DNA from: Halieaceae bacterium
GTDB lineage: Bacteria; Pseudomonadota; Gammaproteobacteria; Pseudomonadales; Halieaceae
NCBI GenBank assembly: GCA_018657645.1
Contig: JABHWT010000307.1
Coordinates: 1 to 46,078, forward strand
Reading direction: 5' to 3'
Length of the DNA: 46,078 bases
This document shows, in pieces, positions 34,783 through 43,241 of the stretch. The number at the start of each line of letters is the position of its first letter. The stretch's first letter is position 1. Position numbers and translations under genes: made by a program. The notes below the pieces were generated by a model, which had not been told where the DNA came from, searched no databases, and saw only the letters and a program-made list of their open reading frames with translations.

Positions 34783-36386
34783 GAGGGATTGAGGTATTCC
34801 TGCAGTCGCTCCTGGGCCTCATCGCCAAACAGAATTTCACAGGCCTCGACCAAACCTGGTGCTCTGGCAATCTCCTGGCGACGTACCACAAATTCTATTT
34901 TCGAGCGGCGGCGCATAAAATCCTCCAACTTGACAATCATTTCGCGGCGGGCCGCCAGCTCAATTTCACAACGCGTGTACTCGGCATTTTGAATAAGTAA
35001 ACGGGCGCAGCTTTCATCTTCTCGAATCCTTTCCAGTAGACCAAATGCACTCTCGCCGTAACGTCGCCAAAAACGCTCCGACAACGGCTCAGATGAACTG
35101 GTGTCCGTCAAAGCATCCAAATCCATCAATTGGGCTTGCAGCATAAATTCATCCCGAAGCTCTGCCGCGGGTTCCCCGTACCATTTCTTGTCGGGTAGCG
35201 GAATGTGAATTCCCAGATGCTCAACCCACTGTGCCACCTCGTTACCAACATTCAGGCAATCCGTCAGTTTACCTCCAAATATACTGAGGTGTTGATCCGT
35301 CTCATTTGCCTCGATCACGTGCTTTCGAGACAGTTCTACCCAGTCCGCGACCCCCCCAGCTCCTTTTCTGGCCAGGGGCCTGACCCCTACTCGCTCGGCG
35401 ATAATGTCCTCCCGGGTCAACGGCCTCTCTAAGTCCAGGAGCGCATTGGCATTGCTGAGCACAAAATCTCGGTCCTCGTTTGTCACCGTCACGTCAGGCG
35501 TATAGACCTGGGTGTCGGTGGTGCCGATACAGGTTTTTGGGCCCATGGGTATTAGAAAAAACAGGCGGCCATCACTGGCAAAAAAAGTCAGAACCCGACG
35601 ATTATCCGTGATCTGATCGACAATGAGGTGGATGCCTTTGGAGAACAAGTGGTGGTATTCGGTAGTCTCACCGGATAGCTGATTGTGCGTGTCGACATAA
35701 GGCCCACAGGCATTAATGACTACCGAGGAGCGGATCGTGAAGACCTCTGAGCTAATCGCATCCCGTGCCGTGGTATGCCACTTCCCTCCCTCGCGCCGGG
35801 CCGCCACGGACTCTACATAATTAACGGCTATACAACCGTAACTCAGGCTCTTGCGTATAAAGTTAAAAACGAAACGAGCATCATTGTCATATAGATAACA
35901 ATCAGAATACTCAAGGCCACCCGCTGCCTGGCTGGTGTTAATGACCGGCTCCGCCTTCTCCAGTGCTCTGGCGGGAATGTAGCGAGGGGGTTTGGTAACA
36001 CATCGGCCCATTAACCAATACAGTACGCTGCCCAGGAAAATAAACACCGGCCAGAATCGAAACCCGCGTTGAATTGTTGTAAAGAATCGCACTTCCTTTA
36101 CTGTCGATGGATACTGACGCATCAAGTGATTACGCGATTTGCACAGCTTGTTGACCAGCAGGTAGTCGTGGCTTTCGAGGTATTTAATGCCTCCCCAGGC
36201 CAGATTGGAAGAGTTGGAGCTTACGCCACAGGCAAAGTCGCCCCGCTCTATCAGCGCAACCCGCACCCCCCTTCCCGCCAATGACGCGGCAGCGACGGCG
36301 CCATTAATTCCACCTCCTACGATCAGCACCTCGAAGTCGTCGTCGCGCAGCTTGCTCAAATTGCTCTGCCGTAATTTGATTGTCAT
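34779..36386 (-). CDS. glpD: FAD-dependent glycerol-3-phosphate dehydrogenase
   Basis: A 535-residue protein with the FAD-binding EVLIVGGGINGAVAAASLAGRG near residue 18, followed by GVSSNSSNLAWGGIKYLE (family signature) and VVINACGPYVD in the substrate domain, then GGKLTDCLNVGNEVAQW near 390. GlpD oxidises sn-glycerol-3-phosphate to dihydroxyacetone phosphate at the membrane and passes electrons to quinone, the reverse of GpsA. The gene is 12 bases downstream of the LysR gene on the same strand. The protein is more distant from E. coli GlpD than average, so a related FAD oxidase is possible. Confidence 0.83.
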   Translation of the reverse strand: MTIKLRQSNLSKLRDDDFEVLIVGGGINGAVAAASLAGRGVRVALIERGDFACGVSSNSSNLAWGGIKYLESHDYLLVNKLCKSRNHLMRQYPSTVKEVRFFTTIQRGFRFWPVFIFLGSVLYWLMGRCVTKPPRYIPARALEKAEPVINTSQAAGGLEYSDCYLYDNDARFVFNFIRKSLSYGCIAVNYVESVAARREGGKWHTTARDAISSEVFTIRSSVVINACGPYVDTHNQLSGETTEYHHLFSKGIHLIVDQITDNRRVLTFFASDGRLFFLIPMGPKTCIGTTDTQVYTPDVTVTNEDRDFVLSNANALLDLERPLTREDIIAERVGVRPLARKGAGGVADWVELSRKHVIEANETDQHLSIFGGKLTDCLNVGNEVAQWVEHLGIHIPLPDKKWYGEPAAELRDEFMLQAQLMDLDALTDTSSSEPLSERFWRRYGESAFGLLERIREDESCARLLIQNAEYTRCEIELAARREMIVKLEDFMRRRSKIEFVVRRQEIARAPGLVEACEILFGDEAQERLQEYLNPS

Positions 36387-36398
36387 GAAAACTTCCCC

Positions 36399-37304
36399 TC
36401 ACTCTCCCTTGTCACTCCACGTGTTCCACCTGCATTGGCAAAGCGCTATAAGCTGCTTACCACTGTCGCTGAGACTCTTGCCAGAGCGAAAGAACAGGCC
36501 CACTTGCCGGTCAATACGTCCAAATAAAATATCATCCACAATCCGAAAATCCGCGCACAGGGGGTGCTCCTTCAGTAATTTGCGATCGACGAAGGTGACG
36601 CCCATCCCCTGCTGCACCATGTACACCCGCAACGATAAACTACTCACCTCCCACACGGTACTAAACTGATCGCGCAGTCGCTGGACTGCCGGCCTCATAT
36701 CGGGGTCGTCCAGAGCCGATGCAATCAGTGGTGTCTGTTGCAAGTCCCTCACATCGCCCCGGAGCAATGTCGAAAATCGGGGATGTTTCGGGCCGACTAC
36801 CAGGTACCGAGATTCGCTATATAATGACACGGTGTCAAAAGCGGGCATGTGCTTTTGAAAGGGCCCAAGACCCAACTCCACGCTCCCCGACAACACCGCA
36901 GATATAATGCTTCGACTCGGCATCTCGGATATTTTCATTCTGCTGTGAGGGTTTTGCTGATAGTAGGCACTAATTATCTTTTCCCCGTAAAAACGGTTAA
37001 TAGGAGCACTCATGGCCAGACTCAATATCTCTGTTTTGCCCTGTTTAAGTTGAACAATATCCTCCAGGGTCGCCTGCTCATCGCGCAATACATCTACCGC
37101 ATGCTCAAACACGCGCTTACCTGCATCGGTTAGCCTAAGTTCCTTGCCCCGCCTGATCAGCGGCGTATCCAGCTTGTTTTCAAGATTAGCCACAGACTGA
37201 CTCACCGCCGATTGACTGACGTGCAAAGTCTCCGCTGCACGCTTGAAACCACTCTCCTCAATCACAGCTCGAAAAGCGCGCAATTCGCTATTTTCAAACC
37301 TCAT
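36399..37304 (-). CDS. LysR-family transcriptional regulator
   Basis: A 301-residue protein with the N-terminal helix-turn-helix (SGFKRAAETLHVSQSAVSQSVANLENKL, key part TLHVSQSAVSQSVANLE, about 28-44) and an effector domain. It is divergent from the citrate-synthase-like gene and 12 bases upstream of the glycerol-3-phosphate dehydrogenase gene, so it could govern both. The effector is unknown. Only 93 bases separate its start from the chosen GTG of the divergent gene; these contain a palindrome. Confidence 0.88.
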   Translation of the reverse strand: MRFENSELRAFRAVIEESGFKRAAETLHVSQSAVSQSVANLENKLDTPLIRRGKELRLTDAGKRVFEHAVDVLRDEQATLEDIVQLKQGKTEILSLAMSAPINRFYGEKIISAYYQQNPHSRMKISEMPSRSIISAVLSGSVELGLGPFQKHMPAFDTVSLYSESRYLVVGPKHPRFSTLLRGDVRDLQQTPLIASALDDPDMRPAVQRLRDQFSTVWEVSSLSLRVYMVQQGMGVTFVDRKLLKEHPLCADFRIVDDILFGRIDRQVGLFFRSGKSLSDSGKQLIALCQCRWNTWSDKGE

Positions 37305-37328
37305 AATTAGACACGCTTATAATAATAT

Positions 37329-37345
37329 TAGAATAATTAATTCTA
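37329..37345. promoter_or_regulatory. Palindromic candidate operator between LysR and the citrate-synthase-like gene
   Basis: TAGAAT (37329-37334) and ATTCTA (37340-37345) are perfect complements with a five-base spacer. The 17-base element lies between the two divergent starts and has the interrupted dyad symmetry of LysR sites. AT-richness raises the chance of coincidence. Confidence 0.5.
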
Positions 37346-37397
37346 CTAATCTCTGATGACTTTGTATACTGCAACTCAATCGTTAGAGGGGAAGTTT

Positions 37398-38504
37398 GTG
37401 GGCACAGATCAACCTGTATTTTCTTCGGACCTGGCTGGCATTGTGGTAGGTGAGACCGCCATTTCAGATGTGCAGGGCACGGCGGGCACACTGAGTTACC
37501 GGGGCGTTGACATCGCTGAACTGGTAGACAAGCCCTTTTTGCAAGTCGCCTGGTTGATTCTATTTGGGGCCTGGCCCGACGAGCAGGAAGAGCAACAACT
37601 GGCTCAATTTATGAACTATCAAGGTCAGTTGACCCCCAGGGAGATCAGATTAATGCATCAGGTATCCCGCAAACTCCACCCCATGTTAATGCTTCAGGGC
37701 ATTTTGCCCCTCCTCGACCTGCCGGACAACAGCAGTCTCGGTCTGGACCAGAGTGCCGAACACGGGCTGGCACTGGCAGCTAAGATTCCCTCTCTTATTG
37801 CCGCCCACTATCGATTGGGCCTGGACAAAGAGCCCATTTCAGGGTCTGCAGACAAAAGCTTGCACGAGAACTTTTTGACCATGTTCAATGGTACCCCCCC
37901 TACTGCCGATCAGATTCGAATACTGGACGCCGCTCAAATCCTACAAATGGAGCACAGCTTCAATGCCGGCACTTTTGCCGGTCGGGTATGTGCCAGCACC
38001 CTGGCCCCCATCCAGTCTGTGATCTCAGCTTCTGTCGGTACGCTGTTTGGAAAGTTACACGGTGGTGCAGACCAGGCCGCATTGGAGATGGCAATTGCAA
38101 TAGGTGACGCAAGCCGGGCACAGGCTTATGTCGAGGATGCACTGGCCAACAAAGTAAAAATTATGGGCATGGGCCACCGTGAATACCGCACTGTCGACCC
38201 AAGGGCACGTATCCTGAAACCCATGGCAATAGCACAATGCCAGACGGGCGAAAGCAAGCGCTTACTGGCAACTCTTGTGGCAGTAGAATCTGCATGCCAG
38301 CGAGCCTTCGCCGACAGGGGGAAAGAAATCTGGGCCAATGTTGAATTTTACAAGGGAGCTGTATTTCACAGCCTGGGCGTCCCCAGCCACTATTTCACAG
38401 CCATGTTCGCGATGGCTCGTGTATATGGTTATATCGCCCACTTTCTGGAGTTTAGCCAAAACAGTCGCCTGATCCGACCACGAGCGCAGTATTGTGGAAA
38501 ATAA
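37398..38504 (+). CDS. Citrate-synthase-like protein with Glu at the catalytic Asp position
   Basis: A 368-residue protein starting at GTG 37398, with AGAGGGGA at seven-base spacing; the frame from ATG 37356 has no site. It has LAGIVVGETAISDVQG, LQMEHSFNAGTFAGRV, the His of GKLHGGADQAALEM (38058-38060), the His of MGMGHREYRTVDPRARIL (38175-38177) and a closing RLIRPRAQYCG. The catalytic Asp of N-V-D-F-Y is Glu in this protein (GAA at 38343-38345, N-V-E-F-Y-K-G). The small length suits the bacterial citrate/2-methylcitrate synthase group. The Glu may alter or weaken acetyl-CoA enolisation, so its reaction is open. It is under a divergent LysR gene. Confidence 0.83.
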   Translation: MGTDQPVFSSDLAGIVVGETAISDVQGTAGTLSYRGVDIAELVDKPFLQVAWLILFGAWPDEQEEQQLAQFMNYQGQLTPREIRLMHQVSRKLHPMLMLQGILPLLDLPDNSSLGLDQSAEHGLALAAKIPSLIAAHYRLGLDKEPISGSADKSLHENFLTMFNGTPPTADQIRILDAAQILQMEHSFNAGTFAGRVCASTLAPIQSVISASVGTLFGKLHGGADQAALEMAIAIGDASRAQAYVEDALANKVKIMGMGHREYRTVDPRARILKPMAIAQCQTGESKRLLATLVAVESACQRAFADRGKEIWANVEFYKGAVFHSLGVPSHYFTAMFAMARVYGYIAHFLEFSQNSRLIRPRAQYCGK

Positions 38505-38506
38505 TG

Positions 38507-39724
38507 CTAGCCAGACAGTTCGGTCCGGATACGAGCTAACAAATCGGTAAATATCCGAAAGCTCTCATCCGCGGCAAGTTTCTCCTCGACCAAAGCAGTG
38601 AAAGCCTCGCCTTCCAGTGCCTTAAGCTCGCGCAATAAGACGGTATGTTGCTCTGTGGAGGCCCTCTCGCGAATGGCCAAGATGCGAATATAAAACCTGT
38701 CGATGCGGTCCTTCTTGCGATGCGCTCGCCAGCGACTGAAAGCCACAAACCCGGTAAGTACCAGGAAACCCATATACATCAACAAATTGATGCTTTCCGC
38801 GTACCGCTCCAGCATGCCCGGTTCGTCCCGCTCGAGGTAGCGACGAGCGCCGCTATGTAGTGGAAAGTTAAGGTCTAGTGGATCAAAGGTCTCCTTAATT
38901 CCTGCGAACATATGGGGCGAAATTGCCATGAATCGGGGCTTTTGCTCGACTAGCGCTTTTGTAAGTTTATAAATAATGGCCTCTGGAACTGCCTTACGAG
39001 TTACCAGCAAAGTATCTACCCCCACGGTCATAATCTCTTTTTCATTACCTGGCAGGGCGTAAGTGAAGGGAGGAATCACCATAGGCTTCATTTTCGGTAC
39101 CATGTAACCAATACCCTCCTGGAAGAGTCGCCGCTGGGGGTTCTGCTGGTTATTCAGCGAAATCAATTCGTACCCGGGGTGGTACCAGGTGGAGCTATTG
39201 GCATCAATCGGTCCAAAGTAAATGACGATATCGGTCTTGCCCGGCTCCAGTGCAGGAGAAATTGTGTACTCTCCTGCACCCAGGCCTTGACGGGCGGCAA
39301 CCACCTCTACAAATGCCCGGCCAGCGCTGGAGTTTCCCGCTATGTAAATGACAGCGCCTCTCAAGGGTTGATTAACATCCGGTGGCTCAAAACTATCTCT
39401 TATCAACAGATGTAATACACTCTGGTAGGTCGGCAACACGGCCCGAAGACCGGCCACGAAAGAGGCGCTATTTTCCACCAGACCAAGATCAGTCTTTTGG
39501 GCTACCAGCGCGTCCAGGCCTGATAAGCCTGGTTCAGGTGACATCGATATCAGGGAAATACCGGAAGCTTTCTCAAAAATGGCCTCCATGTGCTCGGTAT
39601 CAAGCTGTTGGTATGCTGGCGGGTAGATCCGTAGCTGCATGGGAGCCCCGTCACAGGCTACCAATGCCAGTGCCGCAAACAGAGGTGGAAAAGCAATCCC
39701 CAATAGTCGTCTCAAAAAAATCAT
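38507..39724 (-). CDS. Orphan TAXI-family solute-binding lipoprotein with a C-terminal membrane segment
   Basis: A 405-residue protein. The leader ends L-A-L-V-A-C-D-G, a lipobox, so the mature protein would be anchored by lipid at a Cys. The body resembles TAXI-type TRAP transporter binding proteins: TDLGLVENSASFVAGLRAV and VGVDTLLVTRKAVPEAIIYKL. Near residue 325-345 there is a membrane span (LLMYMGFLVLTGFVAF), then a basic helical tail with R-E-R-A, likely cytoplasmic. No TRAP permease gene is near. It may be a sensor or a scavenger coupled to a distant permease. It is convergent with the citrate-synthase-like gene, two bases apart. Confidence 0.75.
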   Translation of the reverse strand: MIFLRRLLGIAFPPLFAALALVACDGAPMQLRIYPPAYQQLDTEHMEAIFEKASGISLISMSPEPGLSGLDALVAQKTDLGLVENSASFVAGLRAVLPTYQSVLHLLIRDSFEPPDVNQPLRGAVIYIAGNSSAGRAFVEVVAARQGLGAGEYTISPALEPGKTDIVIYFGPIDANSSTWYHPGYELISLNNQQNPQRRLFQEGIGYMVPKMKPMVIPPFTYALPGNEKEIMTVGVDTLLVTRKAVPEAIIYKLTKALVEQKPRFMAISPHMFAGIKETFDPLDLNFPLHSGARRYLERDEPGMLERYAESINLLMYMGFLVLTGFVAFSRWRAHRKKDRIDRFYIRILAIRERASTEQHTVLLRELKALEGEAFTALVEEKLAADESFRIFTDLLARIRTELSG

Positions 39725-39882
39725 TCGCTCATCTTAGCCCAAATTTGTGAGCTAATCAGGTTTTAGGTCTCAGCAGGCCACTGTGGATCCGTCTTGATTT
39801 TCGCACAGGCGCTTTACCGAGAAGATACACTCGCGGTACCCTGTGTAATCACAAGCAGGGTCACTCCCCGGGGGAGACACAA

Positions 39883-40752
39883 ATGCAAGCAGACCAGGAA
39901 GACCGTCAAGTAGAGCACAACCGCCCATCGGGCCCATCCACAGGGCTCGTTATTGCCGGCGTAATTGTTGTCGTAGCCGCTGTCGCCTTTTGGTTTTTCC
40001 CTTTTGCCAACCTGCTACTCCAAGCGCCAGAAGAACCAGCAGCCGTAGTGGCGGCCTCAACTCCAACACCGCGACCTAAACCCACCTTGCCCCCGGCACC
40101 CGACATACCTGTCCGTACACCTACACCCGAGCCGGCAGAACCAGAGATCACTGCCGCGCCGGCCCTCACTCTCCAAGTCAGTGATACGCGATTAAGGGAA
40201 GATTTGAGCGCTGCGGGGAATTCCAGCTTGCTCAGTGCGACCCTTGCCAACAACAACCTGGTAGAACGAGGCACAGCATTAATCCATGCCTTCAGTAATG
40301 GCGCCATGCTGAATAAAATGCTGCCGGTAGCACAGCCTAAAGGAAAGTTCGCCGTCCTGGCTGCCGAGGGAAACACCGCAATAGACCCCGCCAGTTACAG
40401 CCGCTACGATACCTATGCCAAAGCAATTGATGCCCTGGATACTGCGATTATAGTAAGTACATTCCACCAATTTCGTCCCTTGTTGGAGCAGGCCTATGCC
40501 GAATTAGGTTACCGGGACGAGGACTTTGATAATGCGCTCATCCGCGCGCTTGACGTCGTTATCGCGACGCCGCGAATCGACAAGCCCATTGCAGTGGTGA
40601 AGAGCGAAGCTATCTACAAATACGTGGACCCGACACTTGAGCAGCTCAGTGATTTGCAGAAGCAATTACTGCGTATGGGCCCCCAAAACACGGCCCGCAT
40701 TCAGCGTCAGGCCCAGGCCTTGCGCTCAGCCCTTTTAACCAAGCAGAACTAA
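39883..40752 (+). CDS. DUF3014 membrane-anchored protein
   Basis: A 289-residue protein. A single N-terminal membrane helix (about 22-46, TGLVIAGVIVVVAAVAFWFF) is followed by a Pro/Thr-rich linker (about 58-92) that could cross the periplasm, then the DUF3014 core, with LVERGTALIHAFSNG, SYSRYDTYAKAIDALDT, and DPTLEQLSDLQKQLLRMGPQN near the end. GGGGGAG lies just before the ATG. The family has no established function. It is transcribed away from the TAXI gene across about 160 bases. Confidence 0.82.
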   Translation: MQADQEDRQVEHNRPSGPSTGLVIAGVIVVVAAVAFWFFPFANLLLQAPEEPAAVVAASTPTPRPKPTLPPAPDIPVRTPTPEPAEPEITAAPALTLQVSDTRLREDLSAAGNSSLLSATLANNNLVERGTALIHAFSNGAMLNKMLPVAQPKGKFAVLAAEGNTAIDPASYSRYDTYAKAIDALDTAIIVSTFHQFRPLLEQAYAELGYRDEDFDNALIRALDVVIATPRIDKPIAVVKSEAIYKYVDPTLEQLSDLQKQLLRMGPQNTARIQRQAQALRSALLTKQN

Positions 40753-40849
40753 TTCCCGGCAGACTTAGCAAAGCATAGAATGCGTATGTGTGGCCGGAAT
40801 CTATACCGCCGCTGTGACCGGTGTCTGGCGTATGGAAGCAATGTGTAGG

Positions 40850-41809
40850 CTATACTCCACGCCGACAGCCCGGGAAACTGCACAACATTTCGAATATCAG
40901 ATTGGCTGCCAGCAGCGAGGTATTACCACTGGTATCGTAGGCTGGTGCCACCTCTACCAAATCTGCACCGATCAGGTTCAAGCCCCAACAGCCTCGAATA
41001 ATCTCAATGCCCTGAATGCTTGTGAGCCCGCCGGGCTCGGGCGTGCCGGTCCCCGGTGCCACTGATGGGTCCAGACCGTCGATGTCGAAACTGAGATAAG
41101 TCGGTGTTTCGGGACCTACCTTCCGGCGAACCTCTTCCATCAGGGGCGCCAGAGATCTGTGCCAGCACTCCTCCGCCGGTACGATCCGGGCACCGCGGTC
41201 ACGCGACCAGTCAAAATCCTCAGCCGAGTATCCGGTGGTGCGCAGGCCTACCTGGAACATCTTTTGGGGATCGACTAACTGCTCTTCAATAGCTCTTCTG
41301 AAAACTGTGCCATGGGTTATTTTTTCTCCGAACATGGAGTCGTTGGTATCGGCATGAGCATCCACGTGGATCAGCGCCACCGGGCCGTGTCGTTTGGCCA
41401 GAGCCCGGAGTATGGGAAGGGTAACGGTGTGATCACCTCCCATGGAAACCGGCTTGGCGCCATGGTTCAGAATATCGTCATAAAACTGCTCGATAATCCC
41501 AATAGACATGCCGAGATTAAAGGTATTAACAGGGACATCACCCACATCGGCCACCTGAAAGGAATCAAATGGTGCAGCCCGGGTGTACATTCCATAGGGG
41601 CGAACCATTACCGACTCACAGCGAATTTGCCGTGGGCCAAACCGGCTGCCGGTTCGATTGCTGGCTCCTATGTCCAGAGGCACTCCAACCAATGCAATAT
41701 CGAGGCCCTCGGCAGTGGTCTGGGACGGTAGACGAAATAGGGTTGCATGACCGCCAAATCGCGGCATTTCGTTGCCCCCCTGGGGCTGATTGAGCTTTCT
41801 TATTGTCAT
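40850..41809 (-). CDS. gbuA: Ureohydrolase, probable guanidinobutyrase
   Basis: A 319-residue protein from ATG 41809 behind AAGGAC; the frame to 41860 adds 17 residues. All metal ligands are present: SMGGDHTVTLP, HVDAHADTND and SFDIDGLDPSVAPGTGTP. The middle part, FGEKITHGTVFRRAIEEQLVD, and AEECWHRSLAPLMEEVR are as in the GbuA/GpuA subgroup, not SpeB. GbuA turns 4-guanidinobutyrate into 4-aminobutyrate and urea. The window therefore has two ureohydrolases of different subgroups. Guanidinopropionate or other guanidino acids are alternatives. It is convergent with DUF3014. Confidence 0.8.
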   Translation of the reverse strand: MTIRKLNQPQGGNEMPRFGGHATLFRLPSQTTAEGLDIALVGVPLDIGASNRTGSRFGPRQIRCESVMVRPYGMYTRAAPFDSFQVADVGDVPVNTFNLGMSIGIIEQFYDDILNHGAKPVSMGGDHTVTLPILRALAKRHGPVALIHVDAHADTNDSMFGEKITHGTVFRRAIEEQLVDPQKMFQVGLRTTGYSAEDFDWSRDRGARIVPAEECWHRSLAPLMEEVRRKVGPETPTYLSFDIDGLDPSVAPGTGTPEPGGLTSIQGIEIIRGCWGLNLIGADLVEVAPAYDTSGNTSLLAANLIFEMLCSFPGCRRGV

Positions 41810-41935
41810 GGTAATCTGTCCTTTTTGTAACCTTGGTGCCCAATCCGCCTCTAAAATCATGCCCGGGAGCTGGCGGAATCTATCGTAATCTTCAATATAA
41901 TGGGCAAAAGTACATTATTTCTACCCAAACCCCGG

Positions 41936-41963
41936 TTGACTGCACGTTTTCGCCGTATATAAT
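41936..41963 (+). promoter_or_regulatory. Probable sigma-70 promoter of the cold-shock gene
   Basis: TTGACT (41936-41941) and TATAAT (41958-41963) are separated by 16 bases. Transcription would begin near 41970 and give a leader of about 149 bases. This is the best promoter match seen in the window by eye. Confidence 0.75.
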
Positions 41964-41969
41964 TCACCC

Positions 41970-42118
41970 AGCTTGAAGGTACGTCTTATATTTATGCACA
42001 CATTTCGATGGTTTGTCTGTAGTACTTCGTCCTGCTCTTCATAAGTAACAGCAATTCTTCCAGCCAAATAGCCTTGCTACAAGGCTTCAATTACTATTGA
42101 ATTAATTAGGATATTATT
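41970..42118 (+). ncRNA. Long 5' leader of the cold-shock mRNA, with hairpin
   Basis: About 149 bases separate the likely start of transcription from the ATG, similar to the long leader of E. coli cspA, which controls mRNA stability and translation at low temperature. AGCCTTG (42070-42076) pairs with CAAGGCT (42080-42086) around a three-base loop, about 33 bases before the start. The following segment is AT-rich with the Shine-Dalgarno-like TTAGGA. Confidence 0.55.
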
Positions 42119-42325
42119 ATGTCTACTACTACTGGCACAGTTAAGTGGTTCAACGAATCTAAAGGTTTTGGCTTTATTGAGCAAGAATCTGGACCGGATG
42201 TGTTCGCCCACTTCAGCGCTATCGTTGGTGACGGCTTCAAAACTCTGGCCGAAGGCCAAAAAGTTGAGTTCACTGTTACTCAGGGCCAAAAAGGTCCCCA
42301 GGCAGAGAACATTGTAGCTATTTAG
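42119..42325 (+). CDS. cspA: Cold-shock protein, CspA family
   Basis: A 68-residue single cold-shock domain with [16 protein letters not shown] (RNP1, KGFGFI) and DVFAHFSAI (RNP2). These proteins bind single-stranded RNA and DNA and act as RNA chaperones that prevent folding of mRNA in the cold or in stationary phase. It has its own promoter, a long leader and a terminator, so it is monocistronic. It begins [10 protein letters not shown] and ends ENIVAI, typical of the family. Several csp copies usually exist per genome, so the exact paralogue name is uncertain. Confidence 0.95.
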   Translation: MSTTTGTVKWFNESKGFGFIEQESGPDVFAHFSAIVGDGFKTLAEGQKVEFTVTQGQKGPQAENIVAI

Positions 42326-42362
42326 TTACTTGAATTGCCATCGGGCTCGCCAGACGGGCCCG

Positions 42363-42417
42363 CTCAATCCTCTCCGGATTGAGAAAGAAGGCGGTACTGA
42401 AAAGTATCGCCTTTTTT
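42363..42417 (+). terminator. Terminator region after the cold-shock gene (two hairpins)
   Basis: CTCAATCC (42363-42370) pairs with GGATTGAG (42376-42383). A second hairpin, GGCGGTACT (42390-42398) with AGTATCGCC (42403-42411), is closed by a GAAA loop and followed by six T residues (42412-42417). The second is a standard intrinsic terminator; the first may stabilise the 3' end. Confidence 0.88.
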
Positions 42418-42506
42418 ATTGGACAATCGCCATGAAGACCGGCATGTCGGCGTTTTCCCTAGCTGGACCCGGTAATGTCCGTAGCCGATAGCCAGAGGGC
42501 AAAACC

Positions 42507-43241
42507 ATGACAAGTAGTGAGAAAATCGACTCTAATTACATATCTAAGGGTGAAATACGATCGAGAGGCCGCGCTGTCCGCCCAAAAGACGCCGCGACAC
42601 TTATCATTGTTCGCCGTGATGCGACTAGGCCGACAATACTCATGGGCAAGCGCGCATCCGGACACAAGTTCATGCCCAATAAATTCGTGTTCCCCGGCGG
42701 CCGGGTCGACCCCGGTGATAGCCGGCTATGCCCACCCCTCGATCTTCACCCTGCAGTGCGGAAACGTCTTATGTCGGGGTGCTCCGAAAGCCGTGCCCGG
42801 GCACTTGGTATGGCGGCCATCCGCGAAACCTTTGAAGAGACCGGATTGATCCTGGGCGAGCCACACTCCCCAACTGTTAAAACGAAATCCCCACAGTGGC
42901 GAGAATTTCTCAAGTACGAGGTCAACCCTCGACTCGACACACTGCATCTCATCGCCCGAGCCATTACCCCGCCCTACCGCAATCGACGCTTTGATGCCCG
43001 GTTTTTCATGGTCGATGCGGATCTCATACAGGGGGATATTCAGCAGATACCGCAGGGCTCGGGCGAATTACTGGAGATTCACTGGGTTTCCGTGGAGGAT
43101 GCACTGGCACTGGAGCTGCCCACAATAACGCGCATGGTACTGGGTGAAGTTGAGAAGCGCCTGGCGGATAGTCACTCCCCCGAGGACCCCGGGCCCTTCG
43201 TATACTTCCGTCATGGCAAACCCGTTCTAGACCAGGTTTAG
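42507..43241 (+). CDS. Nudix hydrolase
   Basis: A 244-residue protein. After an N-terminal strand (AATLIIVRRDA, IRD-like) comes FVFPGGRVDPGD and the Nudix core RETFEETGLILGE, in which the two glutamates bind magnesium. The spacing before the core is longer than in the classic box. The family cleaves nucleoside diphosphates linked to another group, such as CoA, ADP-ribose, NADH or oxidised nucleotides. Nearby acyl-CoA genes make a CoA or acyl-CoA substrate conceivable, but this is a guess. It ends four bases inside the convergent LLM gene. Confidence 0.85.
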   Translation: MTSSEKIDSNYISKGEIRSRGRAVRPKDAATLIIVRRDATRPTILMGKRASGHKFMPNKFVFPGGRVDPGDSRLCPPLDLHPAVRKRLMSGCSESRARALGMAAIRETFEETGLILGEPHSPTVKTKSPQWREFLKYEVNPRLDTLHLIARAITPPYRNRRFDARFFMVDADLIQGDIQQIPQGSGELLEIHWVSVEDALALELPTITRMVLGEVEKRLADSHSPEDPGPFVYFRHGKPVLDQV

